64,000 nt of DNA, from positions 1 to 64,000 of the forward strand of contig VZRG01002954.1 in assembly GCA_013397435.1 (NCBI GenBank), given 5' to 3'. Made by a program: the position numbers and the translations under genes. The stretch is from Erythrocercus mccallii. Taxonomy: Eukaryota > Chordata > Aves > Passeriformes > Dicruridae. The notes beneath the pieces are model-generated. The model did no database searches. It had not been told where the DNA came from and worked only from the letters and a program-made list of their open reading frames with translations. Below are positions 1-13,253 of the stretch, piece by piece (the first letter of the stretch is position 1; each line of letters begins with the position of its first letter).

Positions 1-110
1 GTGTGAGGATGTGCAGGGGAGAGCCGGTGGCCCGGAGTGTGCCGAGCGGCGCGGGAGCGGCTCGGGCTGCGGCAGAGCGCCGGGCAAGGAGTGCAGCCCC
101 ACCACGTCTC
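1..110. promoter_or_regulatory. Edge of a GC-rich block
   Basis: The first 110 bp are CpG-rich and then the sequence turns AT-rich. This may be the end of a CpG island lying mostly left of the window. Confidence 0.35.
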
Positions 111-2078
111 CTTCACAGTCTATTTCCTCTGAAGGGTTCATCGTTAGTCACTGCAATATTTCAGTTCTGTTCAGTTCAGTTCAGTTCCATTTGTCTCCCC
201 ACCCTTTCTTTACCCAGAAAGGTAATTTCTGGTCGTAAGTCCTGGGCCACAGCCCATGGAACATAGCTTTTTCATAGAAAGGAAGCAGCCTTTTAATACT
301 TTTGGCCTAGTTATGGCACAGCAGTTTTTGAAACATGAGGAAAGAGGTCTAAAGTAGCTTTAGGATAACAGGCTGTGGATAATATAAAATTACAAGATTG
401 ATGTAACAGGCACACGAATTGATAAGAAATGGCTGCTAGTATAGTGCTAGGCACTAATATCTGAGAAAAGCCAAAAGGCACTGGAGCTGGAAGATAAAGG
501 ATGAAAAGCAGAGGGAGAACAATATCTGTGGGACAAGGACAAGGGTTTCCTGTGTTAGAAAGAGAATGAGGAGGACAGATGTGTTCCAAGAAGAGAGCAG
601 TGTGGGAGTCTCCTTCTCTGGCAGGCAAGGAATGCATCAGGCAGGGCCAATATGCAGGCCCCACTGGTGCATGACCTTGCAGCCCATAACAAGGCTGCAT
701 TGGTTGCTTCATCTCCAGTGCACTGTTGGGGAACAGCTGTTAAAGGGTGCAAATCAGGCCCAAAAGTTGCTGCTGTGTGCCCACACCCTGCTGGACCAAG
801 GCTTTAAGCAAGCTACCTGAGATGTTGCCCTGGCACTTTGCTGAAGGCGTCTGCCAGGATGCAACGTGCACAGACTTTAAAGGGGATATGGCACAACCCA
901 TCTCACAGTACACAGGGAAAAAATTCCATAGTGAGAGGAAAGATTCCAAAGAATCCCAAAGTGCAGGGTTTTTGCATGTTTTTGCATTTGACATGCCAGA
1001 GGTTTATCTTATATCCAGCACAGCACAGTAGTAAAACAAGAGAAAAAAGGCTCTTTCCTCAGCCTGAACCTGCAGCTCAGGTTGAACTGCAGACTGCAAA
1101 AGGCTGCATCATTTAGCTATTGAACAGGCTAAAACCAATATTTGTAAAGGATTTTTTTGTAAAGGTGGTTAATGGATTAGAACATACTAAGCATATAACA
1201 TGTCAGTAATATGAACACAAATTTACTACAAAAAAAACCAAAACAACAAACCTAAAATATGCAGATTGTGTCCAGACAGCTCTGAGTAATTGAAAGTGAA
1301 TTAAACTGGACTAGGTGGTGATTTTAGCTACTGTGAAGAATACCACACAACAATGGGAAAGAGTACGTTATCTCTATGTTCTCCATAATGAAACCAAACC
1401 AGAGAAAGGCAAAAATTGTTCCAAATGCTGTGATGCCTACATGAAATATAGGCACCTATACAAAATAGCTACCAAAATCTCTCAAGATTTATTATTCATT
1501 TTGATCCAAGATTGGCACAGACCTGATTTTACAAGGAACAAAGAAAACACACAAGTGTGATGTTATTCCTTTTTAACAAAACTTTCACAGAGACAAACCT
1601 AGTAATGCAGGCCCAAGGAACACGTCCACACTTCTGAGCCTGCTGACACTTGACCTGCTGCAGGCTGAAACTTTTTGATTTGCTCTTCTGCACCTCTCAT
1701 AGGCACACAGCCTTGCCTGAGACCTGCACCACAATGGCACAAAACCTCCGAGACACCTGCTGTAAAGGCACTGGTATAAAAACAAAACAACTTGTAGGGA
1801 TGAGGTCTTTTCTATCTTATGTGGGGTCACAGCACTTTCAGTTTTCTTCAGAAAGGAAACATAATTATAATAGTTTGAGCAGGGAGAAGAGTAAAGTAGG
1901 AAAAGTATTTGTTTAACAACGGCAGGAAGGCAAAAAAACAAAAGTGCCATAAATCTATTTCTGTAAAAGCAATGTCTTTTTATTTTTCTACATCTTTTCT
2001 GAAAGTATGTTTGCTTAGGGATGCTGATTACCTTGCATTTTTTTCTTTGCTTTTTTTTAACTTCAATCACACACAGAG
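111..2078. other. Intergenic, nothing recognised
   Basis: AT-rich unique-looking DNA. The short open frames on both strands lack domains and splice context. Confidence 0.6.
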
Positions 2079-2176
2079 AAAAAAACCCCAAAACTGCAAA
2101 AAAGACCCACAACAAAACAAAAAAACAAAAGCAAAAACAACAACAAAAAAAGCAAACCCAAACAACACCCCACCTT
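2079..2176 (+). repeat. A/C-rich low-complexity tract
   Basis: An A-rich sequence with interspersed C (AAAACAACAACA-like) ends where the 2.2-kb GC-rich block begins. The complement gives a spurious Phe/Cys-rich frame. Confidence 0.8.
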
Positions 2177-2189
2177 AAGCACTTACGAT

Positions 2190-2590
2190 GAAATAAATCC
2201 TTTTGGGACTTCTTTCCCTCCACCCCTCTTGTTTTCTTCTTCCCTGCCTCTCTCTCCGGCCCCCGGCCCCCGGAGGGTATCGGCGCGGTCCCCGGTGCAC
2301 TGCGGGGTGGGGAAGTTCAATCCCAGTTCAGGGGCGGGAACACTGTATACTCGGCACGGCATTCGAGCGGCTGGGATACACCCTTGGCAGCAGGACCCCG
2401 AGCTCCCCCGCCCGCCCGCAGCCAGCCCAGCTCCGCCGGCGCTACCGCCCTTTTCCCACATGTGCCGTGCGAGCTCTGAGATTCTCCTTCGCCTCAAGAT
2501 GGTGCAGAAGGTCCTTTCGTTCCCAATTCATCCTCCACCGATCTCAGTTAGGGTGAAAGCACGGCCACGAGAAGGTTGGTGACCTTGGGA
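2190..2590. promoter_or_regulatory. Short CpG-rich block
   Basis: This GC-rich stretch has several CpGs and GGGCGGG/CCCGCCC boxes between AT-rich flanks, so it resembles a small CpG island. Both strands have open frames of about 100 codons without recognisable domains. A noncoding promoter is possible. Confidence 0.45.
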
Positions 2591-5049
2591 TGGATGATGG
2601 GAACACCTCTCCCTTTCTGCAAACACCGCTGGTACAAGGACTAGATAAGGTGTTCTTGCTTGTCACCAGCACCTGAACTCCAAGACCTCACCTTGGGTCC
2701 ACCACGGGCTTCTGACTGGCCTCCGAGAGAACTGACACCATAAAAGGGGAACACCTCTTTCCTCTGCTGGGTTGCAGCCAGCCAAGCCCTGGTACCTCTC
2801 TCAAGAGGTCTTTGCATGGGTCAGGTCTCCTCCCAGCAATGAAAAGTGTGGCCTCCTCCTCACACCACCATGTGTGCTGGTTAAGGGACCACTAATAGGA
2901 ATGCATATGTGTTGGGCTGGATTTGCCAAGAGGCAGCTGCAATGGGAGCAGCAAAGTGTTAACTGCAGGGATGCTCTCAGCTGTGAGAGAATGTTCCCTG
3001 CTGACCTGTATATGTAAATTGGGGTGATTAATTGCTTCAGCAGTCACTGGGTCTTGTTACATTTTAAATGTAGGAAAATAAGACTTGTACTGCACTCTCA
3101 TCATTTAATCTGGCTGTTTTTTCCTGTATCTGAAGAAATGTAGAGAGCTGACAAAGCTGCAAGCATTCCATATATATAAGAGTACTGAGGCTTATTGTTG
3201 CATGACAACCTCTAATTGAAACCTGGGTATGAAAAAAGTATGAATTCTTACAAACACAAAAAACCAAACTGATTCTAAAACTGATCTACACTTTTCTTTG
3301 TTCCTAGTGTAAGGTTATGTCAGAAAAAAATGAAACCAGAGATCACCACAGTGAAGGCTGAGAGGTAGAAAAAACCATGAAGAAGGAATGATACTTGTCC
3401 TTACCAGTGTAGGCAATAATTGCAGGCTAAAGGTGTCTGATAGGGAAGGCAGGCAGGAATCAAGAGGCTGTGAAGAGATGCAGCTCAGGTCTATGTGCCA
3501 TGTGGATTACTACAAGGAACAGGTGTAGGCTCTGGTTCTGAGCTGCAGGATGACAGCTCTATAAATTTTTCAAAGTGTGTGTTGAGAAGTTAGTGGTACT
3601 TACTGTCTTTTCAATCTTACAATGCCTGCATGTAAGCAGTTTCCTTGTTGGCTAGCAAATGGAGCATGCTGGAGACAAAGTTATCTCCAGCTTTGCCTTA
3701 AACTTACCGGATCCATCAACATGTTAAAAAACCAACAAACATTACTCATTCCCAGTATTGCCTTCTCTAATAAAACTATATCCCTGGCCTGGACATATTG
3801 TTTCTTCATTCCTCTCCTCCAGGACTGAACTTCTGGTTCATTGGTGCATGAATTCCAAAAAGGATGGAGAGAACCTTTGAAATTAATAATGAAATCTACA
3901 ACCAAAAGAAAATACAAAGTCTAACTGCATGGCAATGGATTTCACATTGAGAAAAGAGCCCTTGGCCATTGTTACTTTTTTTTTGTACATGTATTATTTT
4001 TACATTGTGATATTTATACCTGCAGAGATTAAAACTTAAAACAACTGGCTTCCTACAGAGTTAGCTGGGTCATTATGGGGAAACTGAGAGTTTAGTATTT
4101 TCTACAAAACCATGCAGGAGTTTGCATAACTTCTGGTACAAATTCCTTTCATTTCTTTCCCTATTTGTTCCATGTTTCATCTGATGCCATTTTTTATTCT
4201 GAACTGGTACCCTTTTCCCCCATCTCTGACTGTCATGTCTCCACCAGTTTCTGAAATTATACAAAAATACTTTGATCACTTTAAGATGGAAAAATATGCC
4301 TCCTCAAATCATCTATGCTTCCCCCTTAACTGAACAGATTAAATTCAGAATCCGATTATTCATAATTTATCTCTGGGCATAACAATGTTTTTATTTCAGC
4401 TTCAAAGGAATGATTTCATGAGAATTTTTTTCTGTGTCTTTTATTTTTCATAGCTTATATGCTGCCCCAGTTCTACAGACAGTGGTAAAATGCAAGGGGT
4501 TTCTAAATTTTTATATATTGGCAAAAAATTGCAGTGAACACAAGAGACAATTCTTGCCTTCACATAATATAAATTCAAAGATCAATACTTACTATACTGT
4601 AGCAAACCTACATCATTGTGTATGTGTGCACACACAACTCACACATACACTTTCCACGAACCTGCACAGTGGCTGGAATAGATTCTGCAGTGCTACTAAC
4701 AGGAAAGACATTTATGGCCTATGGAAGATAAACAAGGTCTCACTATTCACATCTATTTTTCAGCCAAACATATAACTATCTAAAACTCAAATGGAAGCAG
4801 CTTTTATCTCTCAGTGAGGATTTGGTGAGTCTTTGAATTCTTTGCATTTCATCACTTTAATTTTCTAATTCTTGCTTTAGTTTCAATGGCTGCAAAAAAC
4901 ATTTGATATGCTATATACTCTGCTGTTGTTTACTTAAATCCTAACGCTGACCTTTGAAGGCAAGACAAAGCTGTAGCATACCTGACTCACTCTGAAATGC
5001 AGCTGAAGCACAGAAGCCACCAGGTGTAACGTGTGTAGCTAAACAATGC
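2591..5049. other. Intergenic, nothing recognised
   Basis: AT-rich DNA between the small CpG block and the CR1 copy. I see no gene, RNA gene or named repeat. Confidence 0.6.
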
Positions 5050-5562
5050 TAATACAAAGCAGAGTTCCCCTGTACTGGGTGCTGGTGAAACCACCCCTCA
5101 AATCCTGTCTTCAGTACTGGGCCCTCCATGACAAGAAAGACATTGAGGGGCTGGAGCATGTCCAGAGAATGGCAGCAGAGCTGGTGAAGGGTCTGGAGCA
5201 TAAATCCTTTAGGAGGGTGCTGGAGGTATTCAACCTGGAGAAAGGGAAGCTCAGCTTTCTACAATTGCTTGAGAACAGGCTGTAGCTAGGTGGAGGGTCA
5301 GTATTTTCTGCCAGTTAAAAAGTGATAGGACAGAAGGAAATGGCTTCAGGGTGTGCCAGGTGAGGTTTAGATTGGATATTAGGAAATATTTTTTCACTGA
5401 GAGGGTGATCAGGCATTGTAACAGGCTTCCTAGGGAAGTGGTTGAGTGACCATCCTTGGGGGTATTTAGAAGATGTGTGGATGCAGCAGCTGGGAATAGC
5501 GTTTAATAGTGAATATGGTGATGCTGGATTAAACTGGATCTGATGATCTGTGAGGAGGTGAT
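5050..5562 (+). mobile_element. CR1 non-LTR retrotransposon, 3' fragment
   Basis: The translation has the CR1 reverse-transcriptase tail pattern: L.WVLVKPPLKSCLQYWA, then KDIEGLEHVQRMAAELVKGL. It is followed by the typical downstream block (TTTTTTCACTGAGAGGGTGA) and the GATGATCTG 3' region. It is 5'-truncated and stop-interrupted, hence inactive. Confidence 0.9.
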
Positions 5563-8500
5563 GAGAGCATCACATAATAAATGAAAGTGAATGTAAGAGG
5601 CTGGATCACAGAGAATGCTAAATGTAAAGCAACGATATTTGAACTTGCAGGGCTTAAATCAGCAAACTGGTTGAGAAATTTGAGGAATTAACTGAATTCT
5701 TCATACTTCTGTATGATTGCACTACCATGCATTCAGTAGATTGGGGATGGAGATGATGGGTGAAGAAAAGGAAAAACATATGGTGGTTACCCACAAAGCA
5801 ACACAAGTTGTGATAAAGCATTAACAATGAAAGCAAATGTTGAGACTGGAATGCCCATTCTTTTCCTGTAAGAAGTGAGGCCAAACATTTCAGTTGCCTT
5901 TCATGCAACAAAATAGAACAGGAAGAATACCTTTTAAAATCATCTAAACTTACATGTGCCATTTCCAGTCTTCCATTCATAACACTTATTGAAAGAGTTT
6001 GCTTTCCTGATGGTCGGGTAGACTCTTCCACTTTTCTTATGTCCGTGGCTGAGATCCCAGACTTCTTTTGGCAGTCTGTTACTATAGAGACAAAGTAAAT
6101 ATATACATCTCTCATGTCCCAGTGCTAGAGAACACCTGGTGGCAACAGCAGAACAAAGGAAAGATAGAGTTGTTGTTCTTCCCAGCAGATATACATATAC
6201 ATGGGTATAGCAGGTACTCCAAAACAAGAACATCTTTTACCAATCTGCATTTTCCAATGGGACTGGAAATGAGACAAACACAGCCACAGTGGTGAAGTGG
6301 GAGGCTGTGCAATGGTCCAGCCATTTAAGGTGGATATCAGTTGATCTAAATGGTGGGAAGGACTGTAGAGATGCACAAGTACTGCCTGGTAGCACAAGAA
6401 CATGCACTATACTACTCAGTGCTAATAAGGGGGGTAAAGTTAGGTTTACTGGCCCCCTAAAACCATAGCTTGGCTAATGATTTATCTCATGATATCTATC
6501 TGTGCTGAACTGTAAGGTCTTAACAAGCAGTTGGTTGTGATCCTGTAGCCCTATCAGTAAATCTGCCATCTCATCCACTATTCAGTGTTTTCCCTGTTAT
6601 TAACTAACGCTCTCTCAAGACAACAACTTCTCTGCCTCTGGTTTTCGCACTCGGCTCTCCTCCTGCTTGGTATACAAATGCTGAGGAAGTTTATGTAAGT
6701 TAGTAGAACTGTATTTTTTTTACTTTAATGTTCATGCTGCAGACAGGAAACAAATATCTTACAAGCCTCCCACACTAGTGTCTGTAAGCATATCCAAATA
6801 CTAATCCATTCTGACACTGTCAAGAGCAACAACCTATTACAAGGTTGAAACTACTACGTCTCAGCAAATCTGCAGCTCTTTATGGTATTGAATTGTCTGG
6901 ATTTTTCTGTGAATGGCTGAATACTCTCAACTGATCCATATTTTTGTTCTAAATCAGAATGGGGTTAGCAGGCTTTATTTTCCCAGAATCATGAATTAAA
7001 ACACCTAATAGGGAAGCATGGGGAAATAAAAGGTCCATCTTAGTGTCAATTCATATTTAGACCATAGTTTAGCCACCCACATAAAATTATATTCACTGCA
7101 ACTTGCACTTCTTATAACTCAGTAAGAAATTACAGACTAGTTATCCCAAAGGAACATGACATAGATTATAATGCATGCTCAGAGACACATTTCAGTTTCC
7201 CTTCTCCCCTATGTTTATTTATTTTTGTGCACAGTGAGGTACCCTGGCCTAGTAAACACACTTGCTCAGCAATTGCCTTGGTCATTAAAAGTTGTAGGAG
7301 TTTGTTCAGCCAAATGCTAAAAGCTTCCATTTCTTTTCTTCTGTTTTAGGGAGATCCATTCTTAACATGAATATTCATTCTTAGCTGCAGGAATAAAAAT
7401 GAGCATATGAATGCTGCCACAGTGGCTACCAACTATCTTTGCCATGGAGTACTTTGCAATTAAGTTTTGAGATGGTTTTGTTGTTGTTGTGGTGGTTGGT
7501 TGGTTTGGGGTTTTTCTGTTTGTTTTTTCTCCTCTCTTACATTTCCACAGCATGTATGCCAGACACAGCACTCCCTGCATAGCTGTAAGCAAAACTGGTT
7601 AAGAGTATGTGAGATTTTTTAGGACTCTGTTACATATTAATAGCAAACTCTACAAGCATATATTTATGTGAGAAATTTATGTATTTTACAGACACAGTGT
7701 TCATACAGAACAGCCCAAACATTTAGTGGGCAAGGTCTCAGGTCACAATCATTTTATCTCACTTATTTATAATATAATCAAGTCTATTTGTTCATCAGCC
7801 AGCATCCACACATAAATGTGGGTGAAACAAAGTACTTACTAGGTTTTACTTTCTTTTTGAAATATAAATCCTTTTCTATAGAGGAACAACACATTTAAAC
7901 AGTTGCAACACTTACTTGTTCCACAGTAACCAATGTAGCTGCCTGCATAAAAAGCTTTATGCTTATCAAACACCCCAGTATTCTTCAGCAGGAAAAAACA
8001 TGTTGCTTATATTGGTTTCAGTCTCCTCAAGAATTTTATTAGTAGCTTACTGGCTTAGAATGGAGTGGATGGTGGAATGAAAAGGGATGGATGTACACAC
8101 AACAGGCACAGAAAATATAGTGGAGGGGAGCATAAGAATTTTGGGAGTTAAAAGTACCCAAAGGCAGCCCTGCAGAAGCACCTCTACAGACAAATCAGGA
8201 AAGAGAAGTGTTCTAACTACTTGAGCATCAAAAGCACATAGGTGTTTTTAATAAAAAGCACTGTCTAACAGTGCTTGTTTGACAAGATCTCATCAGCTGA
8301 GTAATGATGGCTCTGACCAAGGGCTGGACCGAAAATCCTAGAGAATAAGGAGACAGTTAAAAAAAATAAAATTCAGTAATTCAAAAGGTAGAATTGTTGC
8401 ACATTGATTGGAATGAGATTAGAATTAGAATTAGAAATTACGGGGAAGTAGAATCACAGAGTTGAGAAATGCTCTTCAGCTGTCAGTGCAGAGAAACCCA

Positions 8501-10779
8501 TGGCCACATGAGTTAGCTTGGAAGCTGCCACTGTACTTCTCAGCATGAAAGACTGAAAGTTGAAACCTCCTGATCAAATTCCAGCATAAATATGCTAGAT
8601 ATATTTCTGCAGCTGAATTAAAAGCATTCCTCAGCATTTTATGCTGAGAATTGACTTCACTCCTGTAAGTAGTTCCTTTCAGTATAGGATGAAACAATTC
8701 CCATGCCTTCTCTTCAAGTATTTGGAAATTCCTCAGAAAGGCACAATACAGAAAGAATATCATGATCTCTCCTAACTCTCAATTTACCTGGGCTGCCTCT
8801 CAGAGACCCAAAGGGTTGCTGCTCTGTAAGGATCTTTATTTTCCAAATGCCAATAGCAATTATGTTTGGGTCAGGGATACAATACACATTTTCAGGAGTT
8901 TCTTATACTATCCATAAAATATAAATTGCCAGTGCATACTCATGCCTTATTACTCATTATATCTCATAGTTCTTTCCTTTATTGCATTTTGTTAAAAAAA
9001 TGCATGAAACAGCATGCAGAAGACAAACTCTGTCCATAATTCCATAAATAATCCATTTACCAGAAACAATATTGTGGAAGTAACAGAGTCCATCTAGAGG
9101 TTTACTTCACTTTCAAACATCAAGTTTACTTCTAGAGCAAGTAATGCTTTAGAAACTGAAGGACATCACTGACTGCTAGCATTTTGAGATACTGCATCTT
9201 TTCAAAAAGGGAAAAAAAAGGATAGCTCATAATAAATTGTCATATTAATTTTTAAGGTTACATTAATTGCTTATTTTGATTAGTCAGTTAGCAATATTCA
9301 TCTAAACAGAATGTTGTTTAAAAATACATTGATTTATGGTTATTATGTATCTATCCAACCTCTTTCAAAAAGCATAGTTTCATCTCTCTTATTGATAGCA
9401 ATGATTAGACCCTAGTGAGTAACTGAATATCTTCAGGTATTAATTTAGAGAATCAGAACCTGGTTTATATTTGTCCTGGAAAATTTTTTCACTAAATGCT
9501 GTTTGTGAAAAACAATAACACCAAACTCAAGAGCAATGTGTGTATCACCTAAAAATAAATTGTATTCCATATTTGTTGTGCAACACTGAAAAAAATTGAA
9601 ATGCTGCTTATTCTAAGTATAGTACTGTGCTTGTGCAAAAGTACAAATCATTCTGAACATCAGTGACAACATCAGCAACACACAGTACTTAATAGAAATA
9701 ACAACTAAAATTCATGGAAAAATATCAAGTAATCAACAGACATTGTGACTACAGAAAAGCTGCTCAGGAATGTGATATGCCAGCTTTTAAAAGAATTCTT
9801 GAGTGAGCTGTTCCCAAAGGGGGACATTAACCACTGCTAAGGCTGTGCATTCCTGCATGCCAGGAGAAGCTGGAGTGCACTGTATGTGTAATTTAGAGCT
9901 CCACTACCATAATCCACATAAGGCAGGTAGTGTTTGTGAATGTTCCAGAATATTCATCTAATTTAAAGAGAAAAATTGTCTTGAACTGGTATGATGCTCT
10001 ATCAGAGTGCTTCCACATCTTTTACATTCTTGGAGATGGATTACTCCACAATGAAATTGTTATCTAAGAAAGGTGGCAATCTTTGAAGCAGTTTGACAAA
10101 GAACAAAGGTTACAATGACAACTGTAAGTCAGGATTTTAGACTAACTTTATGAGAACAGTGGATTGCAATCCCAAAAAGCCCAAGGTTTGTATCTTGACA
10201 GAGTAAGAAGCTGAAGATAATACGTGATCTTCTATACACACACTTCCCAATGGCACCTGTGAGTATTTGCAAGGTCTGTAAAAACTGATCAAAATAAAAT
10301 GAAAAGTGCATCTGTTGCAAAGAACAAACTCTGTCTGTATTTGCTTCAGTATCAATACTTATTCAAATAAAGAACATTTATTTTATAAGCTAGGAGGGGA
10401 GAAGATAATTAGGAAAATTCCTACTTGTACCTTCAGCAACCCAAGAGGCAGATAAAATCAGCTCCCAGACTGTGTCCTTATTGGCATCTGCTGAGTAGTG
10501 TTGTTCTCTGTGGACAGGTACAGCAGACTGAAAGTCAGCAAATGCTTATATGTAAAATAGATAGAATACTATTTGTGTTGATGTTGAAATAGTCTTCTCG
10601 TCGTATGTACATGTAAATATACCTAAATGCACATTTAGACATTTTTCCTACCTTTCATAGAGTGCTGATTTGAAAGCAAAACCAGTGAGAGACTCCAAGT
10701 CAGTAATACAATTTAATAAAAGGAAAAGAAAGAAGTAAAATAAAATAAATGCAATAGTACGAAAAACTACTGACAGAGT
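5563..10779. other. Intergenic, nothing recognised
   Basis: About 5.2 kb of AT-rich sequence. It has occasional short T/G or A runs (for example around 7.48-7.53 kb) but no gene or repeat family that I can name. Confidence 0.6.
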
Positions 10780-11197
10780 CAGAATACAAGCTGACACCCT
10801 GTTAGTTAGGGTGATGGTAGCAGTCCAGATGAAAGTGATCTTGTTGAAGCAGTGATCCCGTAGAGAGGTCTGGTGGCTCTGGTCCTCTGGGAGTCCAGTG
10901 GATAAAAGCCCCCTGTGCTGTCCCAAATCCCAGATTATATCCAGGTGGGAATGCTTGGCTCCTCCCCCTGGGCAGAGCATCTCACAATGGGTTGATATCA
11001 TTCTATGAGTCATGCAGTGATGGCCCATTGAACAGAGAGAGCTCCTGGAGGGAGTTATCTATGAGTCATGCAGCACAGCATTGATGGGCCCATTAACAGA
11101 AGATGAGGGAAACACTGCAACATCTGGTTTTCAACAGCCCCTAAAGATAGTGATAGAATACAAGCATTGGGCACATCTTACATTTTAACCTAGGACA
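10780..11197. mobile_element. LTR fragment of an endogenous retrovirus
   Basis: GGCTCTGGTCCTCTGGGAGT, CAGATTATATCCAGGTGGGA and GCTCCTCCCCCTGGGCAGAG are sequences I know from passerine LTRs. A segment beginning TGAGTCATGCAG is duplicated (near 11007 and 11062). One edge reads CCTAGGACA at 11197. Orientation and the left edge are uncertain. Confidence 0.6.
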
Positions 11198-12613
11198 CAT
11201 AGTCAGGGGAGGCTTCCTAGGACTGAATATGTATTAATTTCTGCAGAAATGCTAAAACTTCTTTTGCTGTCATTCGATATCAGCCAATCTTGCTTTAGGA
11301 AAAATAGAATAATAAATATTTACTTACTTGATGAAATGAATGCTGAAATCCTCAACACATCTGCTGTGTAAACATCAACAGGTAAATTGAATTTCCATTA
11401 CCAACAGGTAAATTGAATTTCACAATTGCACACAAAATACAGCATTATGGATATTAAGGGGGACAGCACAGTAGTTAAATGTTTCCTCTACGGGCAGATG
11501 TTTGCTGAAATGGACCTTTATTATTTCATCTTATACTGAATTCTAAGCAGGACAAATTATGTATCTGAACAGTTCTTGGCAGATTCAGCATCATGGGCAA
11601 TAAGCTCCTTGCAGGTGTAAATACTAGTTGGGGCTAAACAACCACTGCACACCATGAAGTACTACTTGCTGTATACAGATAATTACTTAACAAGCAAGCA
11701 AGGTAATTTAACTGAATATTTAGAACGGACTTAAAGTGCAATACTGGCAGCAAGAAAGTTCTAATTTTATTGCAGCCAGTAGAAGCATACTTAGATGTCT
11801 TTGGACTTCACTATGTTAAATCCAAACTAAACAGGCAAAATATATGTTTGCATTACAGGCCCTTAGACAACATTTTATATTTTCAATTCTGCTTCTGGTT
11901 GGTGTGACTTGACCAGAAATATACTACACATAACTGGATTTCTCATACACATGCATTTGTGAGGGGAGGGTCTCAGCCAGAGTAAACCTGGAACTTACAA
12001 GGAGAAATTTCCAGGTTCTACCAAGTGAAGGGAGCTCCATGGCAGTAGACAAATTAAGAAAGACTAAATAATAGACTTATTTTGTCTCTCTTCCCAACTC
12101 CTTCAAAGAATAAGAATGGATATTTCATACTAGTTTTGTACTTCTAACAGCATTACTTGTTCCTTCAACAGCATTAGTGAGACAAAACTACCTTTTTCAC
12201 AGAGAAGTTGGTGTAGAAGACAAAGTTAGACATGGTGCTAGAAGGATTGCTTGATTTTTTCTGCAAAGCTGTCTTGTGGCATCACGCAAAAACTAAACCT
12301 CCACAGCTATTACACAGAGCTAAATTATTTGGTTTTGAATGTCAGCACCATTATTTGTCCAGTATAAGGCCACCATGAACTCAGTGTTTTCACTGATTCT
12401 GTCTTTAAAAGATTTGTTCTCTGTGTATCTTGAACTAAACAAATTGGCTTACAGTCAGCTAGACCTATCCAGCCAAGGCCTGGCTACTCATCTGAACAGT
12501 AAGGTTTACCTGAAATGCTGAACAGCACATTGCTAATCTTCAAGTGGGACATTCTGATCTTGTCACAGAGCTCTGAACCCAGAGCAAGATGTGCCATTTC
12601 TCTGATTCAGTGC
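11198..12613. other. Intergenic, nothing recognised
   Basis: AT-rich DNA between two LTR elements, with a local direct repeat of CAACAGGTAAATTGAATTTC near 11.38 and 11.40 kb. No gene is visible. Confidence 0.6.
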
Positions 12614-13253
12614 TGTTGTAGGTTGACTTTATGATGCCTGTATCCCCAATCATCTGTTCTGCTAGTGCTGTATACTGAGTTCTGTACCTTTAAGACTGAT
12701 TCTGAGCATGAACCAGGGAAAGAAGAAGCGCAGAGTTTGTTTGGAGAGAACTGACTCCCCCAGCATTCCTCACTCCTGACTCTGTGTGGTGGAGGCACGG
12801 ACAGCGGTGGGACAAAGATCTCCTGTGCTTTTAGTTAGTTTAGCTAGCTGAGGCAGAGAAGTTCCCTGGACTGGTTCTTTTCTTCCTTTTCTTGAGACTG
12901 TTTAAATCTGCTCTGGACTGAAAACCCAGAGCAGCACCGAGGGCTCGCAGCTGTGGCCCCACTGGGCCTGGACCTCTGGAGGGACTGAGAGACTGAGCTA
13001 CACCACGGCAAGGACTTTCTCAGTTTGCCATCTCTCTTCAGAGCAGCAAGAGGTTTTATTGTTTCATTATTCATTTTATTCCATATTATTCATTCTTTGT
13101 ACCTGCAGGTATCTTTGTTAAATAAATAGCTTTTTCCACTTTCCTCTGAGGAAGTTACTTCCCCGGAGTGGTGGGGGGAGGGGCCATTTGGGTTTTGCTT
13201 TCCAGAGGAACCCCTTCGGAGGTTTCCTCCCAAATTTGCCCTAAACCAAGACA
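12614..13253 (+). mobile_element. Solo LTR of a passerine-type endogenous retrovirus
   Basis: This is a 640-bp unit with TG...CA ends: TGTTGTAGG at the left and AAACCAAGACA at the right. A GTTAAATAAATAG poly(A) signal lies near 13.12 kb. Flanking pentamers AGTGC (12609-12613) and AGTGA (13254-13258) look like a target-site duplication with one change. No internal viral genes follow, so it is a solo LTR. I recognise the sequence type from songbird genomes; the family name is not certain. Confidence 0.85.

Noticed and set aside
1585..2223. 212-codon - strand frame rich in Phe, Cys and Lys
   Set aside because: Much of it is the complement of the A/C-rich low-complexity tract. No domain or splice support was seen.
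5046..5285. 79-codon frame as a host protein
   Set aside because: It is the decayed reverse-transcriptase tail of a CR1 element.
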